From Phycisphaeraceae bacterium (GTDB lineage Bacteria; Planctomycetota; Phycisphaerae; Phycisphaerales; UBA1924), in NCBI GenBank assembly GCA_009827215.1, contig WUAJ01000114.1, forward strand, positions 1-7,387: a DNA stretch of 7,387 nt. The letters are read 5' to 3'. This document shows, piece by piece, positions 5,705 through 7,387 of the stretch. Under the pieces are notes generated by a model. It ran no database searches, was not told the DNA's origin, and worked only from the letters and a program-made list of their open reading frames with translations. How positions within the stretch are numbered: position 1 is the first letter of the stretch; each line of letters begins with the position of its first letter. The translations under genes and the position numbers were made by a program.

Positions 5705-5739
5705 AAAGCGTCCGTCGCAAGGAAGCAGCGGACGCTTTT
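5705..5739 (+). terminator. Intrinsic terminator between convergent genes
   Basis: AAAGCGTCCG (5705-5714) pairs perfectly with CGGACGCTTT (5729-5738): ten pairs around a 14-base loop, followed by a short run ending TTTT at 5739. It sits between the stop of the small acidic protein gene (5683) and the stop of the phosphatase on the other strand (5748). On the + strand it has the classic stem plus T-run. Read on the - strand the stem is followed by only CTTTGTGG-type sequence, so termination of the phosphatase transcript there is probable but weaker. Confidence 0.85.
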
Positions 5740-5747
5740 CTCATTGA

Positions 5748-7387
5748 TCATTGAGCACGCATCACCACAACCGTTTCATCATCCGCTTGCGGCTGTAATC
5801 CGGTGAACTGACGCATGTGCCAGAAGATACGCTCGATCACACGCTCCGCATCCGCGTTGGATTCCTCGTTCAATGTGCTGATCACCGCTTCGATCAGTCG
5901 ATTGCGTCCGAACCGTTGACCCGCAAAGTCCAGTGCGTCCATCATGCCATCGGTGTACGCAACCACGATCTGATCTTTCTTGAGCACCACGCGTTGCATC
6001 GTGTATTCTTCGTCTTCTTGGATCCCCGCGACGAGACCCTCTCCTCGAAGGAGCTCATGTGACCAGATTCCATCATCACCGCGCGTCAACAACATCGGAG
6101 GCTCATGCCCCGCCGTCACATAACACAGCTCATTGTTGGTCGGATCGAACACCCCATACCAGATGGTCGCGAACTCTGATACCGTCGTATCACGATGGAT
6201 TGCCTCGTTCGTCCGCGCCATGACACGCGAGAGATCATCACTCAGCTCCGCGTACGCTCGCAGCGTCGCGCGTACAGCACTCATGAGCAATCCCGCAACG
6301 ATCCCTTTACCGACCACATCCCCCACCATGATCCCGATCTTGTCGCGCACCTCGAAGACATCGTAAAAATCACCCGCGATCTGAAAGCTGGGACGGAACC
6401 TTGCTGCGATATCCAAATGCTCAACGACAGGAAGTTGATCCGGCATCATCCGTTGCTGAACCGTCCCCGCGATCTTGAGTGCACGCTGCGTGCGCCGTTC
6501 GCGAGCTTTCATCTTGATCAGACGCGCTTGCTCGACCGCCATCGCAGCGGACTGACCAATGGAACGCACCAACCTGCGCTCGGCGCCAGTAAAGGTCCGC
6601 TGAGTGCGTGAGTACAAGCGGATCACACCGATCGGTCGACCATCGAACACCATCCCTGTTCCAAGGAACGAACGCAATCCCTCGTTGATGACCTGCTCGC
6701 GTGCAAGGATCCTGTCGTCCTTGTGCAGGTCCTCGATCACCGTGACTTCTCCATCGAGCGAAGCACGATCAATCTCACGCCCCTCTGACAAAGGCAGCGG
6801 CGAGCTGAGCCACTTCTCACTCAACCCAACCGAAGCGCTCCGCTCAAGCTCGTCTTCGAGATCAGTGCGTCCCAACCCCTCGGAATCTTCAGGGAGCAGC
6901 ATAATCGCGCCCGCTTCGAGTCCGAATGCTTCCAGCGCTGTTTCGAGCGTGAGTTTGAGTGTGTCGCTGACCCGGCCTCCCGCGACCAGCACCGCGTTGA
7001 GTCGATAGAGTACCTCGATCGCTTTGTAGCGAATCCGCAGCTCCGACACATCGCTGCACATCTCTGTCGCCATCGACGCGATGAGCTCGCCCATCTGAAG
7101 CACAACCGCTTCGCTCGCGACGAGTGAGTTCCCTGAACCATCGTCCTCAATCGCTCCGACGACGACGGATCCGATCACCGTATCACCACTGATTCGGATC
7201 GGAAACACATGCGACTTTGGGTCGATCGGCTCAACCTTCCCACCGAAAAACTCCGCATCATCATCGGGACCAAGAACAATCCCACGCTCGTCGCGCAGCT
7301 GTACGGAAACTCCAGACAACTGACTGAGCGCCGCGCATAGCCTAGAGACCGATCCATCGGTCCAGTAGTCTCGCAATGATCCGCCGC
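5748..7387 (-). CDS. GAF-domain SpoIIE/RsbU-type PP2C serine phosphatase, probably 5' partial
   Basis: The family dephosphorylates phosphoserine on anti-anti-sigma (STAS) proteins and so controls partner switching. Counting from a TTG at 7376, 542 aa are visible. The frame stays open to the window edge, and the TTG has no convincing ribosome binding site, so the true start may lie outside. Residues 1-105 form a small alpha/beta region that I cannot assign (possibly GAF- or PocR-like). A GAF-like sensor covers about 121-284 (GVIRLYS and FTGAERRLVRSIGQSAAMAVEQ near its end). A charged helical linker (285-312) leads into VQQRMMPDQLP, the usual entry to the phosphatase domain. Catalytic motifs are complete: AGDFYD (334-339), VGDVVGKG (351-358), TAGHEPPM (421-428), YTDGMMDA (474-481) and ADDETVVV (531-538), with metal-binding Asp336, Asp353, Asp476 and Asp533 expected. 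There are no membrane segments, so it is cytosolic. Neither a STAS protein nor an anti-sigma kinase lies in the window. It converges on the small acidic protein gene. Confidence 0.92.
   Translation of the reverse strand, partial: GGSLRDYWTDGSVSRLCAALSQLSGVSVQLRDERGIVLGPDDDAEFFGGKVEPIDPKSHVFPIRISGDTVIGSVVVGAIEDDGSGNSLVASEAVVLQMGELIASMATEMCSDVSELRIRYKAIEVLYRLNAVLVAGGRVSDTLKLTLETALEAFGLEAGAIMLLPEDSEGLGRTDLEDELERSASVGLSEKWLSSPLPLSEGREIDRASLDGEVTVIEDLHKDDRILAREQVINEGLRSFLGTGMVFDGRPIGVIRLYSRTQRTFTGAERRLVRSIGQSAAMAVEQARLIKMKARERRTQRALKIAGTVQQRMMPDQLPVVEHLDIAARFRPSFQIAGDFYDVFEVRDKIGIMVGDVVGKGIVAGLLMSAVRATLRAYAELSDDLSRVMARTNEAIHRDTTVSEFATIWYGVFDPTNNELCYVTAGHEPPMLLTRGDDGIWSHELLRGEGLVAGIQEDEEYTMQRVVLKKDQIVVAYTDGMMDALDFAGQRFGRNRLIEAVISTLNEESNADAERVIERIFWHMRQFTGLQPQADDETVVVMRAQ

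Noticed and set aside
1..7387. CRISPR arrays, insertion sequences, integrases, toxin-antitoxin or defence genes.
   Set aside because: I found no regularly spaced repeats, terminal inverted repeats around a transposase, or genes of these families.

Overview
The window most likely comes from a planctomycete of the class Phycisphaerae. The main evidence is the C-terminus of the secreted protein at 2343-4409. It ends in two dockerin-like repeats (ADFTGEGxxNFLDVSAFL) framed by 'CP' and a final 'GCP', a pattern I associate with Phycisphaerales exported proteins (the so-called GC-type dockerin). Moderately high GC and the gene families present agree with this. The taxonomic call is inference from pattern memory, not from a search.

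Layout. (1) 3-1418 (+): the C-terminal part of a helical, TPR-like protein whose 5' end lies outside the window. (2) 1451-2122 (+): thymidylate kinase (tmk), directly behind it and perhaps overlapping its stop if a GTG at 1415 is used. (3) 2123-2342: a non-coding gap with a decayed copy of a dockerin tail (2157-2195) and two competing inverted repeats. (4) 2343-4409 (+): an exported zinc metalloprotease of the metzincin type with a calcium-binding-like acidic segment and two C-terminal dockerin repeats. (5) 4461-5231 (+): PlsY, the membrane acyl-phosphate:glycerol-3-phosphate acyltransferase. (6) 5232-5416: a non-coding gap ending in a small hairpin and a strong ribosome binding site. (7) 5417-5683 (+): a small unrecognised acidic protein with two in-frame ATG starts, each with its own AAGGAGG. 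(8) 5705-5739: an intrinsic terminator between convergent genes. (9) 5748-7387 (-): a GAF-SpoIIE/PP2C-type serine phosphatase, probably cut at its 5' end by the window edge.

Functionally this is mixed chromosomal content: two housekeeping genes (dTTP supply, phospholipid synthesis), one signalling phosphatase, one exported protease and one small unknown. I see no defence system, CRISPR array, integrase, transposase or RNA gene. The most interesting signals are the dockerin remnant upstream of the protease, which with the protease's own tail brackets that gene in direct repeats; the cysteine-framed dockerin pair; the double-start small ORF; and a several-fold excess of GATC, counted by eye across the coding regions.
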